Counted from the stretch's first letter, positions 32,850 to 42,794 are shown. The stretch: DNA of 64,000 nt from Phycisphaerales bacterium PN19_bin_20 (GCA_021173225.1 JAJOLK010000006.1:94251-158250), one strand, 5' to 3'. Notes: generated from the letters alone by a model not told the origin. Program-made: numbers and translations.

Positions 32850-34511
32850 ATGAGCACGATCAAGAACAAGTGGGCCTTGACGCTGAGCCTGGTGGTGATT
32901 GCGGCTGCCGCCATAGCGGTGACGGCTGGCACGCGCCCGCGCGCCGTGGGGCGCTCGGCCGAGAGCGAGCTGGGCCAGCCTCTGACGCCGCTGCTGATTG
33001 ACCCGCTGGCGGTCCGCAGCTTGGAGGTGATCGGGTTTGATGAGCAGTCGGCCCGCGCGCGGGGCTTCAAGGTCGCCTTCGACGCGTCGCGCAAGCGTTG
33101 GGTCATCCCCTCGGCGTTTGACTATCCGGTGGAGGCGACGCAGACGATGGCCACGGCGGCGGCGGGGTTTGTCAACCTGCTCAAAGAGCGCGTCGCGACT
33201 GACAACACGCAGGAGCATCAGCGCCTGGGCGTGGTTGACCCTTCTGACGAGGCGTCGACCGCGACCACCGGCCGCGGGTCGCGCGTGACGCTGCGCGACG
33301 CGAGCGGCAAGGTGCTGGCCGACCTGATCTTGGGCAAAGGGGTTGATGAGGGGACACCCGGGGCGATCACGCGCAAGTATGTGCGCGAGGCGGGCCGCAG
33401 CCGCGTGTACGTGACCAGCGCGCAGATGGCCTTGAGCACGCGCCTGGTTGACTGGCTGAACGCTGACCTTGTGAGCGTGCCCAGCGATGAGGTGCGCGGG
33501 GTTGAGGTCGTGCGGTACCGCATCGATGAGAGCACCGGCAAGGTCACAAACTTCAGTCGGCTTGCGCTTGCGCGGGGCGAGCCTGGTGCGGTGGCCACGA
33601 GCCCAGAGTCCCCGAGCCCAGTGTTCAAGATGCCGGGTCAGCCGCCGGTGCCGACAGCACCAACCTGGACCATCGAGAGTGAGCCCGAGGGGAGCCTTGG
33701 CGCGGGGCAGAGTGTTGACGCGACAAAGGTCGAGGCGGCCTTGGGCGCGCTGCGCGAAATAGAGGTGATCGGCGTACAGCCCAAGCCCGCGAACCTCGCC
33801 AAGCTTCTCGCGGGCGGCGGCGGCGAGGGGCGAATGACGATCGTGGACCAGGCGAACCTGCAGAGCCGCGGGTTCTTTCTGACGCCGCAGGGCTCAATGA
33901 TGGCCAACGAGGGGCAGATCAACATCACGACACGCGACGGGGTGATCTACACGCTATGGCTTGGCGAGCTGGCGATTGACGAGGTCGCCAAGGAGCAGGC
34001 CGGGGGCGCGAGCGCAGTCGCGAGCCCTGCGGCGACCTCCAACGCCAGCGACGCAACGCAAACGGCGGGCGAGGGCAGTGCGGGGCCGGGGCGTTATGTG
34101 ATGCTGACTGTCTCGGTGGATGAAGCGGTCATCGGCCCCGCGCCGACCAAGCCTGAGGAGCTGCTGCGTCTTGAGGGCTTGGACGCGGCGGCGGCCAAAG
34201 AGGACGGGACGCCGGTGAGCGACGGTGACAAGGCCGCGCTGGCCAGCGCGCGGCAGGCGTACCTCCCGCTGGCAGAGGCGCACGCGCAGCGGCTGCGGTC
34301 AGCGCGAGAGAAGGCCGCGCAGCTCTCGGCGCGGTTTGCGGACTGGTACTACGTGGCGAGCGCGAAGGACTTGGACCAGCTCAGGCCAACGCGCGAGCAG
34401 TTGATAGCCGCGCCTCTTTCGCCAAATGATGCCCCGGTCGAGCAGGAATCTGCGCCGGTGCCGCCATTGACACCGTTGTCACCTTCTGTACCGTCCGCAC
34501 CGACGCCCTGA
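32850..34511 (+). CDS. DUF4340-family protein
   Basis: N-terminal TM, 'IDPLAVRSLEVIGFD...RKRWVIPSAFDYPVEA'; directly downstream of the GldFG-like gene. An alternative start at 32781 overlaps the upstream stop. Confidence 0.75.
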   Translation: MSTIKNKWALTLSLVVIAAAAIAVTAGTRPRAVGRSAESELGQPLTPLLIDPLAVRSLEVIGFDEQSARARGFKVAFDASRKRWVIPSAFDYPVEATQTMATAAAGFVNLLKERVATDNTQEHQRLGVVDPSDEASTATTGRGSRVTLRDASGKVLADLILGKGVDEGTPGAITRKYVREAGRSRVYVTSAQMALSTRLVDWLNADLVSVPSDEVRGVEVVRYRIDESTGKVTNFSRLALARGEPGAVATSPESPSPVFKMPGQPPVPTAPTWTIESEPEGSLGAGQSVDATKVEAALGALREIEVIGVQPKPANLAKLLAGGGGEGRMTIVDQANLQSRGFFLTPQGSMMANEGQINITTRDGVIYTLWLGELAIDEVAKEQAGGASAVASPAATSNASDATQTAGEGSAGPGRYVMLTVSVDEAVIGPAPTKPEELLRLEGLDAAAAKEDGTPVSDGDKAALASARQAYLPLAEAHAQRLRSAREKAAQLSARFADWYYVASAKDLDQLRPTREQLIAAPLSPNDAPVEQESAPVPPLTPLSPSVPSAPTP

Positions 34512-34515
34512 TGCT

Positions 34516-35874
34516 TCAGAATCTCAGCGTGGCGAGCCGCGTCATCGCCTCGGCCAGGCGGTCGGTCTGGCGCGTCAGACTGAGGCGGAACCAGTCGTGC
34601 GCGGTGTCGGCGAAGCCCGCGCCGGGGACGGTCACCACGCCGGCCTCATCGATGAGCTTCTCGACAAACCGCCAACTGTTCATGGGCTTGCCGGTGGTAG
34701 TGTCGATCGGGCAACGCGCCCAGACGAAGATCCCGGCCTCGGGCGGCGTCAGCTCACAACCGATGGCCCGGAGCCCAGCCACGGCGATGTCGCGCCGACG
34801 CGCGTACTCGCTGCGCATCTCTGCCAGCAGCGGGTCGTCGAAGCGTTCCAGCGCGAGCGCGCCGGCGTCCTGAATCGCGTTGAACGGGCCGCTGTCGTAG
34901 TTGTCCTTCGTCTGCTTCAGGGCCTTGATGACCCGCTCATTGCCGACGGCAAAGCCCAGGCGCCAGCCGGTCATATTGAAGGTCTTGCTCAGCGAGTGAA
35001 ACTCGATCACCGCGTCGCGCTCGATGTCAACGCCCGGGGCTTGCAGCAAGCTCGGCACGCTGGCGGGCGCATCAAAGTACACCTCGCTATATGCCAGGTC
35101 GCTGGCCAAGATCAACCCCTGCTGGCGGCAAAGATTGGCGGCGGCGGCGAGCAGGCCCACGTCTGCGCACGCGCCGGTGGGGTTGCCGGGGAAGTTGAGC
35201 CACATCAGGCGGCTGCCGGGCAGGGCGGCGTTCAGGGCCTCATTACCAGGCGACAAGTCGGGGCGCCAGCGGTGCTGGGCGTCGCACTGCACGCGGTGCA
35301 GCGTTGCGCCCGCAAGCAAGCTGGCCTGCGCATAGACGGGGTACGCGGGCGTGAAGACGATCGCGCCCTCACCGGGGTTGAGTACGCCCAGCGGCAGGTG
35401 GCTGATGCCGTCCTTACCACCGATGGTCGCGCAGATGTGCCGCTTGGGATCAACGCTGACGCCGAAGCGGCGATCCATGAACGCTGCGGCAGCGTGCAGG
35501 AAACGCTGTGTCCCGTAGCAGTCTGGATACTGGTGATTGGCGGGAATGGCCGCGGCCTTCGCGAGCGCGTCGATCACGAAGGCGGGGGTCGGACGGTCAG
35601 GGTCGCCCACGCCCAGGTTGATCACGTCCTTGCCAGCGGCGATCGCGGCCCGCTTCTTTTCATCGATGGCGTTGAACAAGAACGGCGGGAGCCCGCGCAA
35701 GCGATCAGACCGCACGTCGTCAGGGCCGCGCGCCGTGGCCTGCACGATCGCGCCCGGCGCTGGCACTGCGCCCGCGGGAGCGGTGCTGGTTTGGATACTG
35801 GCGATTTGGCTGCTGGCAGACTGGCTACTCATGGTCATCGGCCCATTGTTGCCCGTCCGCCCCCGCTCTACCAT
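34516..35874 (-). CDS. Class I/II aminotransferase, LL-diaminopimelate aminotransferase-like
   Basis: 'INLGVGDPDRPTPAFVIDAL', 'WLNFPGNPTGA', 'EFHSLSKTFNMTGWRLGFAVGN'. Confidence 0.85.
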   Translation of the reverse strand: MVERGRTGNNGPMTMSSQSASSQIASIQTSTAPAGAVPAPGAIVQATARGPDDVRSDRLRGLPPFLFNAIDEKKRAAIAAGKDVINLGVGDPDRPTPAFVIDALAKAAAIPANHQYPDCYGTQRFLHAAAAFMDRRFGVSVDPKRHICATIGGKDGISHLPLGVLNPGEGAIVFTPAYPVYAQASLLAGATLHRVQCDAQHRWRPDLSPGNEALNAALPGSRLMWLNFPGNPTGACADVGLLAAAANLCRQQGLILASDLAYSEVYFDAPASVPSLLQAPGVDIERDAVIEFHSLSKTFNMTGWRLGFAVGNERVIKALKQTKDNYDSGPFNAIQDAGALALERFDDPLLAEMRSEYARRRDIAVAGLRAIGCELTPPEAGIFVWARCPIDTTTGKPMNSWRFVEKLIDEAGVVTVPGAGFADTAHDWFRLSLTRQTDRLAEAMTRLATLRF

Positions 35875-35883
35875 CGCTCAGCA

Positions 35884-37170
35884 ATGACACAGACCAACGG
35901 TCCACTTTCGCCCGCGGCCTCGGCCAGCGGTCAGGCCACCCTAGTGATCCGCAATGCCCGCGTTGTGACAATGACCAAAGACGGCAGCGCGCCAGCGGGC
36001 CCGGCCCGCGGCGAGGGAATGGGCGAGCTGCATGTGATCGAGCGGGCCGACGTGCTCATCGCCGGCTCACGTGTGACAGAGGTCAAAAAGATCGGCCCTA
36101 AGGCCAAGCCACGCGCACCGCTGGCGGGCGTGACGGAAATCGACGCCGCCGGGCGAGTCTTGATGCCCGGGCTGGTGGATTGCCACACGCACGCGTGCTG
36201 GGCGGGCTCACGGCTTGATGAGTGGGACCAGCGCCGGCGCGGGGTGGCATACCTCAAGATCTTGGAGCGCGGCGGTGGCATCATGGCGACGGTGCGCGCC
36301 GTGCGCGAGGCAACGCTCGATCAGCTTGCCGAGGGGCTGCTTGAGCGCGCAATCGAGATGCTCCGCCTGGGCAGCACGACCATCGAGGTCAAAAGCGGCT
36401 ACGGGCTGACGACCGTCGACGAGATGAAGATGCTGCACGCCGTGGTGCAGGCGCAGGCGAAGTTTCCCGGTCTGCTGGTGCCGACGGCACTGCTGGGGCA
36501 CGCCATCGACGAGTCTCAGGCCGGCTTCGTAGGGCGCATCACGCGCGAGACGGTGCCCGTGGTAGCGGCGGAGTTTCCGGGCATCGCGGTCGATGCGTAC
36601 TGCGAGAAAGGCGCGTGGAGCGTCGAGCAGTGCGTCAAGCTGTTCTCGCGGGCGCGCGAGCTGGGGCTGGGCGTGCGCGTTCATGCCGACCAGTTCAACA
36701 GCCTGGGCATGGTCGCGGCGGCGCTGCACATGGGGGCCACGAGCATTGACCACCTGGAAGCGACGACCAAGGAAGACCTCACCAGCCTGGCCCAGAGCAA
36801 GACCATCGGCGTGATGCTCCCGGCGTGCGGCTTCCATACCGACGGGCGCTACGCGCGCGGGCGGAGCCTGGTCATGCAGGGCGGGGCACTGGCCATTGCC
36901 AGCAACCGCAACCCGGGCTCGGCCCCGTGCGGGTCGATGGCCCTGGTGGTTGCGCTGGCGGTGCGGCACCTGGGCCTCTCGCCGCAAGAGGCGATCACCG
37001 CCGCGACGCTGAACCCCGCGCGGGTGCTGGGGCTGCTTGACCGCGGGTGGATCGGGCCCGGCGCGCGGGCCGACGTGCTGCTGCTGAAAGATACCGACGA
37101 GCGGGCGCTGGGCTTTGAGTTTGGCACCAGCCCGATTGCGCGGGTGATCGTCGGCGGGCGGGCGATTTAG
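35884..37170 (+). CDS. hutI: Imidazolonepropionase
   Basis: 'VLMPGLVDCHTHACWAGSR', 'GGGIMATVRAVREAT', 'STTIEVKSGYGLTT', 'VRVHADQFNSLGM', 'IASNRNPGSAPCGSM'. Real start taken as ATG 35884. Confidence 0.93.
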   Translation: MTQTNGPLSPAASASGQATLVIRNARVVTMTKDGSAPAGPARGEGMGELHVIERADVLIAGSRVTEVKKIGPKAKPRAPLAGVTEIDAAGRVLMPGLVDCHTHACWAGSRLDEWDQRRRGVAYLKILERGGGIMATVRAVREATLDQLAEGLLERAIEMLRLGSTTIEVKSGYGLTTVDEMKMLHAVVQAQAKFPGLLVPTALLGHAIDESQAGFVGRITRETVPVVAAEFPGIAVDAYCEKGAWSVEQCVKLFSRARELGLGVRVHADQFNSLGMVAAALHMGATSIDHLEATTKEDLTSLAQSKTIGVMLPACGFHTDGRYARGRSLVMQGGALAIASNRNPGSAPCGSMALVVALAVRHLGLSPQEAITAATLNPARVLGLLDRGWIGPGARADVLLLKDTDERALGFEFGTSPIARVIVGGRAI

Positions 37171-37209
37171 CGCCGCTACCAAGGTGCGTTGCCAGCACGT
37201 TCGCGTGGA

Positions 37210-37226
37210 GCAGGATTTCATCCTGC
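37210..37226 (+). terminator. Hairpin downstream of hutI
   Basis: Perfect 7-bp stem GCAGGAT-ttc-ATCCTGC followed by cgcttcgtctt. Confidence 0.45.
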
Positions 37227-37295
37227 CGCTTCGTCTTACCGGGTTGACCGTTTTTCATCCGGCCGCTCGGCTGCAGGCACGTCGCTCGCCGCGCA

Positions 37296-38522
37296 TCACT
37301 TGTCCGCAACGTTGACGATAAGGATCACCAGCGCGACGGCGGCAATGCACAGCAGCACAAACCCGGTAATCTTCCAGGCCGAGTACGGCCGCTGGCCCAT
37401 CACCTCGCCGGTCTGCGCGTTGACGATGACGTGGTAAACCTTGTTCATGTACCGGTACGCGGTGATCCACACGGGCAGCAGGATGTGCTTGAACGTCACG
37501 TCGTAGTGGTGCGCGTCCATGTGGTTGATGCGCTGCTCGTCGCCGCCGATGTCACCCCGGACGGCGAACTCGATGAACCCGGACATCTCGACCTTGGCCT
37601 TGCCGAAGCCCTCGGGGAGCGTGACGGCATAGCTCTCGGCGGTATAGCCAGCAAGGTACGCGTCGTCGTAGCTCACGCAGTCAGTCAGCTTCCAGGGCGC
37701 AAGCTGACTGGCCTCGGCCTCGGTCAGCCCGCTACCAGCAAGCACCAGCACATCGTCGAAGCGGTTCTCGACGGTGCCCGAGACGGACGTCCAGCGGACC
37801 TTGCGGACGCGCTGAGTGGTGTTGCCGCTGCGGACGGTCACGTAGTACGCGTCGCCGCGCTGGCCGGAGTACTCAGTGACGGTGCGCGCGTCGAACGTCC
37901 AGTAGGGCACGTAGACCCCCTGCACGCCCGCGTCGAGCTTGCCCTGACGCTTGAGCGCGCTGGGCGCGAACCACCGCGACGCCAGCCAGGCGCGGAACGC
38001 CGCAATCGCCGTGTCACGCGGCAGCGCGAAGGGCAGCACGCCGTTGGGCTTAATCACCCGCTTGGTGACGCTCGTGGCAACGATGTTGCTCCCGCAGTAC
38101 GGACATGAACCGGCGGCGATATGCCCAGGCTTGGTCACGCTCGCGTTGCACGACTGGCACGTGAAAACCTGGGCCTGCATCGACTCGGCAGCGTCGTCAC
38201 GCAACTTTGCATAGGCCTCAAAGTCCAGCTCTTCGAGGACCGCAAGGCCCGCGCTGGCGACCTCGTTAGTATGCCCGCAGAATCGGCAGACCAGCGAGCG
38301 TGTGCCGGGCTTGAACTCAAGCCGCGCGCCGCACTGTGCGCACGGAAAGCTTTGTACGCTGTGCCGTGCCTGCGCGGGGGTAGGGTTGGAAGCAGGAGCA
38401 GAAGTAACCGTGCGATCACCCTGCGCCGCTCCGGGCGCGACGCCGTCGCCCGGCTCATCGTCAAACTGCGTGGGTTGCTCTTCGCGCACGATCGCCCCGT
38501 GGACAGCCACCTCGAAGACCAC
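37296..38522 (-). CDS. Zinc-ribbon membrane protein of unknown function
   Basis: 'FPCAQCGARLEFKPGTRSLVCRFCG', 'FTCQSCNASVTKPGHIAAGSCPYCGS', C-terminal TM. GTG 38522 preferred over the listed start. Confidence 0.7.
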   Translation of the reverse strand: MVFEVAVHGAIVREEQPTQFDDEPGDGVAPGAAQGDRTVTSAPASNPTPAQARHSVQSFPCAQCGARLEFKPGTRSLVCRFCGHTNEVASAGLAVLEELDFEAYAKLRDDAAESMQAQVFTCQSCNASVTKPGHIAAGSCPYCGSNIVATSVTKRVIKPNGVLPFALPRDTAIAAFRAWLASRWFAPSALKRQGKLDAGVQGVYVPYWTFDARTVTEYSGQRGDAYYVTVRSGNTTQRVRKVRWTSVSGTVENRFDDVLVLAGSGLTEAEASQLAPWKLTDCVSYDDAYLAGYTAESYAVTLPEGFGKAKVEMSGFIEFAVRGDIGGDEQRINHMDAHHYDVTFKHILLPVWITAYRYMNKVYHVIVNAQTGEVMGQRPYSAWKITGFVLLCIAAVALVILIVNVADK

Positions 38523-38538
38523 AACGCTGGACGCTCGC

Positions 38539-39687
38539 TTACGGCGCGGGCGGAACCGGCGGCACGCCGCCACCCAATCCGGCACCCGGCACCGGCGGCG
38601 GGCCAAAGAGCCCTGCAAGTTCGGTCATCGAGCCCGCCATCGCCCAAGTTGACATCCCGGCACGCCAGACCAGCGTCTCGCGCGACAGCGCCCCGCCGCT
38701 GACCTGCGCAGCAAGCCCCGCGGCGTCCATCGGCCCAGAGGGCTGCCCGTTGAGCGCAACAAAGAAGCTGATCGCCTGCGGCGTTCCGGGCACCGGGGGC
38801 GGGGCCATCGTCGCCTGCTGCGCGTTGCCCATCGCACCGACCATCCCGCCGGCCATCGCCTGCCCCAGGCCCAGCCCGATGAACGAGCCAGCGGTCCCGG
38901 GGTTCTTCGCCGCGTCGCGGATCGCCTCGGCGGTCTGGAACTGAGTGAAGACGTTCAGATTGCCGATCACGCCCATGCTGGTGCGCTTGTCGAGCGCGGC
39001 CTCGACCTCAGGCGGGAGCGAGACGTTCTCGATCAGCAGTTGCAGGACCTCGATCCCGAACTCGCCGAACTCGGCCTTCATCTTTCCGCCCATGAAGCCT
39101 GAGAGCTTGTCGTAGTTGCCGGCCAGATCAAGCACCGGCACCTTGCTCTGAGCGACGATGTCAGCAAAGCGGCTGACGATCAGGTTCCGCAGCTGTGTGG
39201 TGATCTCTTCGGTGGTAAATCGCCCGTCGGTGCCCACGATCTTCTTGAGGAAGACGCCCGGGTCGCTCACGCGCATGGCGTACGTGCCAAAGGCCCGCAC
39301 ACGCACGGGGCCAAACTCCGGGTCGCGCATCATGATGGGGTTGGCGGTGCCCCACTTCAGGTCCGTAAACGTCCGCGTGCTGACAAAGTAGACCTCGGCC
39401 TTAAACGGGCTCTCGAACCCGTACTTCCAGCCCAGCAGCGTGCCCAGCAGCGGGAGGTTCTTGGTGTCAAGCGTGTACGTGCCCGGGGTCTTGACGTCGG
39501 CAAGCTGGCCCTCACGCACGAAGCACGCGGCCTGGCCCTCGCGCACGATCAGCCTCGCGCCGTTCTTGATCTCGTTGCGGTACCGGTCGAAGCGGTACAC
39601 CAGCGTGTTGCTGGTGTCGTCAAGGAACTCGATGATGTCGATGAACTCGTGCTTGAGACGGTCCCAGATAGACATCGAGCCTGACAT
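38539..39687 (-). CDS. SPFH-domain protein (YdjI/virion-core-like) with C-terminal GYF_2 domain
   Basis: 'IVREGQAACFVREGQLADVKTPGTYTLDTKNLPLLGTLLGWKYG', C-terminal 'FFVALNGQPSGPMDAAGLAAQVSGGALSRETLVWRAGMSTW'. Confidence 0.82.
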   Translation of the reverse strand: MSGSMSIWDRLKHEFIDIIEFLDDTSNTLVYRFDRYRNEIKNGARLIVREGQAACFVREGQLADVKTPGTYTLDTKNLPLLGTLLGWKYGFESPFKAEVYFVSTRTFTDLKWGTANPIMMRDPEFGPVRVRAFGTYAMRVSDPGVFLKKIVGTDGRFTTEEITTQLRNLIVSRFADIVAQSKVPVLDLAGNYDKLSGFMGGKMKAEFGEFGIEVLQLLIENVSLPPEVEAALDKRTSMGVIGNLNVFTQFQTAEAIRDAAKNPGTAGSFIGLGLGQAMAGGMVGAMGNAQQATMAPPPVPGTPQAISFFVALNGQPSGPMDAAGLAAQVSGGALSRETLVWRAGMSTWAMAGSMTELAGLFGPPPVPGAGLGGGVPPVPPAP

Positions 39688-39722
39688 GGCGCTACTCCAA
39701 CGGCCCGGGCCTGTGCGTCGGC

Positions 39723-41624
39723 GTGCACGCCGGCAAAGGGCCCACTGAGCGAGCCCAAATGTACGCCCGCCAAGGGGGCCGCGCTGCGAGTCTCGCGCGG
39801 GCTCTATGCTCAGCGGTGCTCAGACGCGTCTCGCTGGCCAACAAGTGCCTGTTGCTGTTCGGCCTGGCCGTCGTGCTGATCATCGTGGCCGCCCTCGCGG
39901 TGCCGTGGGCCCGCATGAACCTGATGGTAGATCAGGCTGAGCTGGCCGCCGCTCAGCAGGTCGTCTCAACATGGGAGGCCGCGGTACGCCGCACAGAGCT
40001 GACCTCCCAGGCACCGAGCATGCCTGTGCCCGCTCCGGCCGACGGTTCCACCGGATCAGATTCGCGCAAGGCCACAACGCATACGCCGCTCACCGGCCTG
40101 CGCCCAGGCGACCGGCTGTTTATCGATCAAGCCCGCGCCGAGGTCATCGGCCCCGCGCGCGCCAAGCAGCTTGCCGAGCTGAAAGACCCCTCTGAGGAAG
40201 AACTCGCGAGTCTCGAAGCATGGCAAGCGCTGAGCCTGAACCCCGCGCGCAGCGAGTTTGCAGACAGCAGCTGGGGCCTCTCGGCCAGGCGCTACGTCTA
40301 CGCACGGGCGATCCGCGAGCCAGCCCGTACCGAGGTCGGCCCGACCGGTGTGGTCAGGAGTGAGCCCGGGCCCATCGAGGGCGTGATCGTGCTCACGCGC
40401 ACCAGCCCACAGGCGGCACGCGAGATGCTGCTGAACACCGGTGCACTGCTCGCCGCCGGGTGCGTCGCGCTGGCCCTCGCGGTGCTCGTGTTCTACCTCA
40501 TCAGCAGCAAGATCATCCTCTCGCCCGTGCGTCGCCTGCGGCAAACCGCCGAGCTGGTCCGCTCTGGCAACATGGACACCCGCTCGGACATCCACACCGG
40601 CGACGAGTTTGAGGAGCTGGCCGAAGCCTTCAACGAGATGCTGGCGGTCATCCAGTCCAGCCAGGGCCAGCTCCGCGCGCTCAACGCCCAGCTTGACGAC
40701 AAGCTCACCGAGCTGGGCCAGCGCAACCTGGCCCTCGCCGACGCCACGCGGCTCAAGGGCGAGTTTCTCGCCAGCGTCACCCACGAGCTGCGGACCCCGC
40801 TCAACAGCATCATCGGCTTCGCCGAGCTGCTTGACGAGCAGCTCTCGCGCGATGCCGAGACCGGCTACGACCCGCAGCGTTTGGCCAAGCGCCGGCGCTA
40901 CATCGACAACATCACCGCCGCGGGCCGTTCACTGCTCGAGCTGATCAACGGGCTGCTCGAGATGGCCCGGGTTGAAGCGGGCAAGGTCCAGCTGGTCATC
41001 GGGCCCGTGCACCTGCGTGACTTCTGCGAGACCATGGCCGCGATGATGAAGCCCGTTTCCGACAAGCGCGAGGTTGAGCTGCGCATCGAGACCGTGGGGG
41101 TCGAAGAGCTCAGGCCGATCCTGACCGACCAGCGCAAGCTCCAACAGGTGCTCTACAACCTGCTGAGCAACGCGATCAAGTTCACCGCCGACGCCGCCGA
41201 CGCCCGCCAGAGCCAGATGGCGCAGATGGATCCCGAGTCGGCCGACCGCCTCAGCCGCAACGCCTTTGTAACCCTCCGCGCCGAGCATCTGCCGGCCAGG
41301 GCGGCCGAGGGGCCCGACGCGGTCGAGCGCGTCCGTCTGAGCGTGCTGGACACCGGCCCGGGCATCAAGCCCGACGACCAAGGCCGGATCTTCGAGAAGT
41401 TCACGCAGCTCGATGTCGGCCTCAGTCGCAAACACGCCGGCACGGGCCTTGGCCTATCGATCGTCAAAGAGCTCACCACGCTGCTGCAAGGTGAGGTGCA
41501 CGTTCAGAGCGAGGTCGGCCAGGGGTCGATGTTCTCCATCATCTTGCCCGTGAAGCTCGATCCTTCCCGCGCGGCAGAAGTCCGCCTCGAACAATCGCTT
41601 CGCGGGGCGCTCTCCTCAGGCTGA
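39723..41624 (+). CDS. HAMP-domain sensor histidine kinase
   Basis: Two TMs, HAMP, 'ASVTHELRTPLNSIIGFAELL', 'NLLSNAIKFT', 'DTGPGIKPDDQGRIFEKFTQLD', 'GTGLGLSIVKEL'. Confidence 0.93.
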   Translation: MHAGKGPTERAQMYARQGGRAASLARALCSAVLRRVSLANKCLLLFGLAVVLIIVAALAVPWARMNLMVDQAELAAAQQVVSTWEAAVRRTELTSQAPSMPVPAPADGSTGSDSRKATTHTPLTGLRPGDRLFIDQARAEVIGPARAKQLAELKDPSEEELASLEAWQALSLNPARSEFADSSWGLSARRYVYARAIREPARTEVGPTGVVRSEPGPIEGVIVLTRTSPQAAREMLLNTGALLAAGCVALALAVLVFYLISSKIILSPVRRLRQTAELVRSGNMDTRSDIHTGDEFEELAEAFNEMLAVIQSSQGQLRALNAQLDDKLTELGQRNLALADATRLKGEFLASVTHELRTPLNSIIGFAELLDEQLSRDAETGYDPQRLAKRRRYIDNITAAGRSLLELINGLLEMARVEAGKVQLVIGPVHLRDFCETMAAMMKPVSDKREVELRIETVGVEELRPILTDQRKLQQVLYNLLSNAIKFTADAADARQSQMAQMDPESADRLSRNAFVTLRAEHLPARAAEGPDAVERVRLSVLDTGPGIKPDDQGRIFEKFTQLDVGLSRKHAGTGLGLSIVKELTTLLQGEVHVQSEVGQGSMFSIILPVKLDPSRAAEVRLEQSLRGALSSG

Positions 41625-41649
41625 GGGGCCCGATCGGTTTTCGACCCGA

Positions 41650-41709
41650 CCACGTCAGGTCCGCCCACGTCAGGTCCGCCCACGTCAGGTCCGCCCACAT
41701 CAAGTCCGC
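41650..41709. repeat. 15-bp tandem repeat (CCACGTCAGGTCCGC x4) between histidine kinase and desaturase
   Basis: Three identical units (41650-41694) plus one with two mismatches reaching the desaturase 3' end. Confidence 0.93.
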
Positions 41710-42794
41710 TTGGAGTCCAGCCGCTCCTGCCCCGGCGTGCGGACGTCCCACGTCAGCCCGACGTACGACAGGCCCTTGATGATGACGTAGCTGAGGTCAA
41801 ACTGCCACCACTCAAGCCCGTGCCGGGCGCTGGTCGGGAACGCGTGGTGGTTGTTGTGCCAGCCCTCGCCCATGCCCACAAAGCCAAAGAGCACGTTGTT
41901 ACGGCTCTCATCGTGGCTGTCATAGGGCCGCGCGCCCCACACGTGGCAAACGCTGTTGATGCTCCACGTGACGTGGTGGACCACAAACGTCCGCACCAGC
42001 CCGCCCCACAGCACCCCCAGCAGCCCGCCCACCACCGTGCCGGTGACGGCCCAGGCGATCAGCCCGGGAATAACCAGACCAAGGGCGACCCACAGCGGGA
42101 AGAGGCGATCGATCGTGCGCAGCAGACGGCTCTTGCTCAGATCGGGCGTATACCGCTCGAAGCCCTCGGCCGGGTCAGACTTAAAGATCCAACCCATGTG
42201 CGCAAACCACAGGCCCTTGAGCACGCCCAGCGCGCCCCCGCCGTGATGCGTCGGGCTGTGCGGATCATCGTGATCGTCGCTGAACTGGTGGTGCATCCGG
42301 TGCGTGCCGACCCAGCGGATGACCCGCCCCTCAGTCGCCATCGAGCCCAAGATCGCCAGCAGCGCCGTGATCACCGGGCCGGTCGAGAAGCTCTTATGCG
42401 TAAACAGGCGGTGGTACCCGATGGTGATGCCCAGGCCCGTCGCCAGATACCCACCCACCAGCAGCGCGATGTGCACCGGCTGCACGCCCCAGCCCCAGGT
42501 CAGAACGATCGCCGCCAGCACGCCAAGGACCGGCAGCCCGACCGCCACCACCACCGCCAGGCGCTCGACCCCTGAGATGGTATGCTCGCGCAGGTGCCCA
42601 TCAACCCCGCCGTAGGCCCGCTCGGCCGTGCGGGGTTTTGCGCCACTTGGCGCGACTGCGCGCGGAGCGCTGGCAGTGCTCTCACCATTGGTATGGGTCG
42701 GCACCGCGCCATGGCTTGGCTTGGCCTCGATCAACTCGATAGCCCGCTGACGCATCGCTGAACCGGCACTGATCACGTTGTCGTTTGGAACCAA
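41700..42794 (-). CDS. Acyl-CoA/fatty acid desaturase
   Basis: Histidine boxes 'HRLFTH', 'HRMHH', 'HNNHH'. Confidence 0.92.
   Translation of the reverse strand: MVPNDNVISAGSAMRQRAIELIEAKPSHGAVPTHTNGESTASAPRAVAPSGAKPRTAERAYGGVDGHLREHTISGVERLAVVVAVGLPVLGVLAAIVLTWGWGVQPVHIALLVGGYLATGLGITIGYHRLFTHKSFSTGPVITALLAILGSMATEGRVIRWVGTHRMHHQFSDDHDDPHSPTHHGGGALGVLKGLWFAHMGWIFKSDPAEGFERYTPDLSKSRLLRTIDRLFPLWVALGLVIPGLIAWAVTGTVVGGLLGVLWGGLVRTFVVHHVTWSINSVCHVWGARPYDSHDESRNNVLFGFVGMGEGWHNNHHAFPTSARHGLEWWQFDLSYVIIKGLSYVGLTWDVRTPGQERLDSKRT

Noticed and set aside
34597-35883. Plus-strand extension of the hutI ORF by 429 codons (857-aa ORF)
   Set aside because: Entirely antisense to the aminotransferase gene with no domain features; typical of high-GC open antisense frames. 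HutI starts cleanly at ATG 35884.
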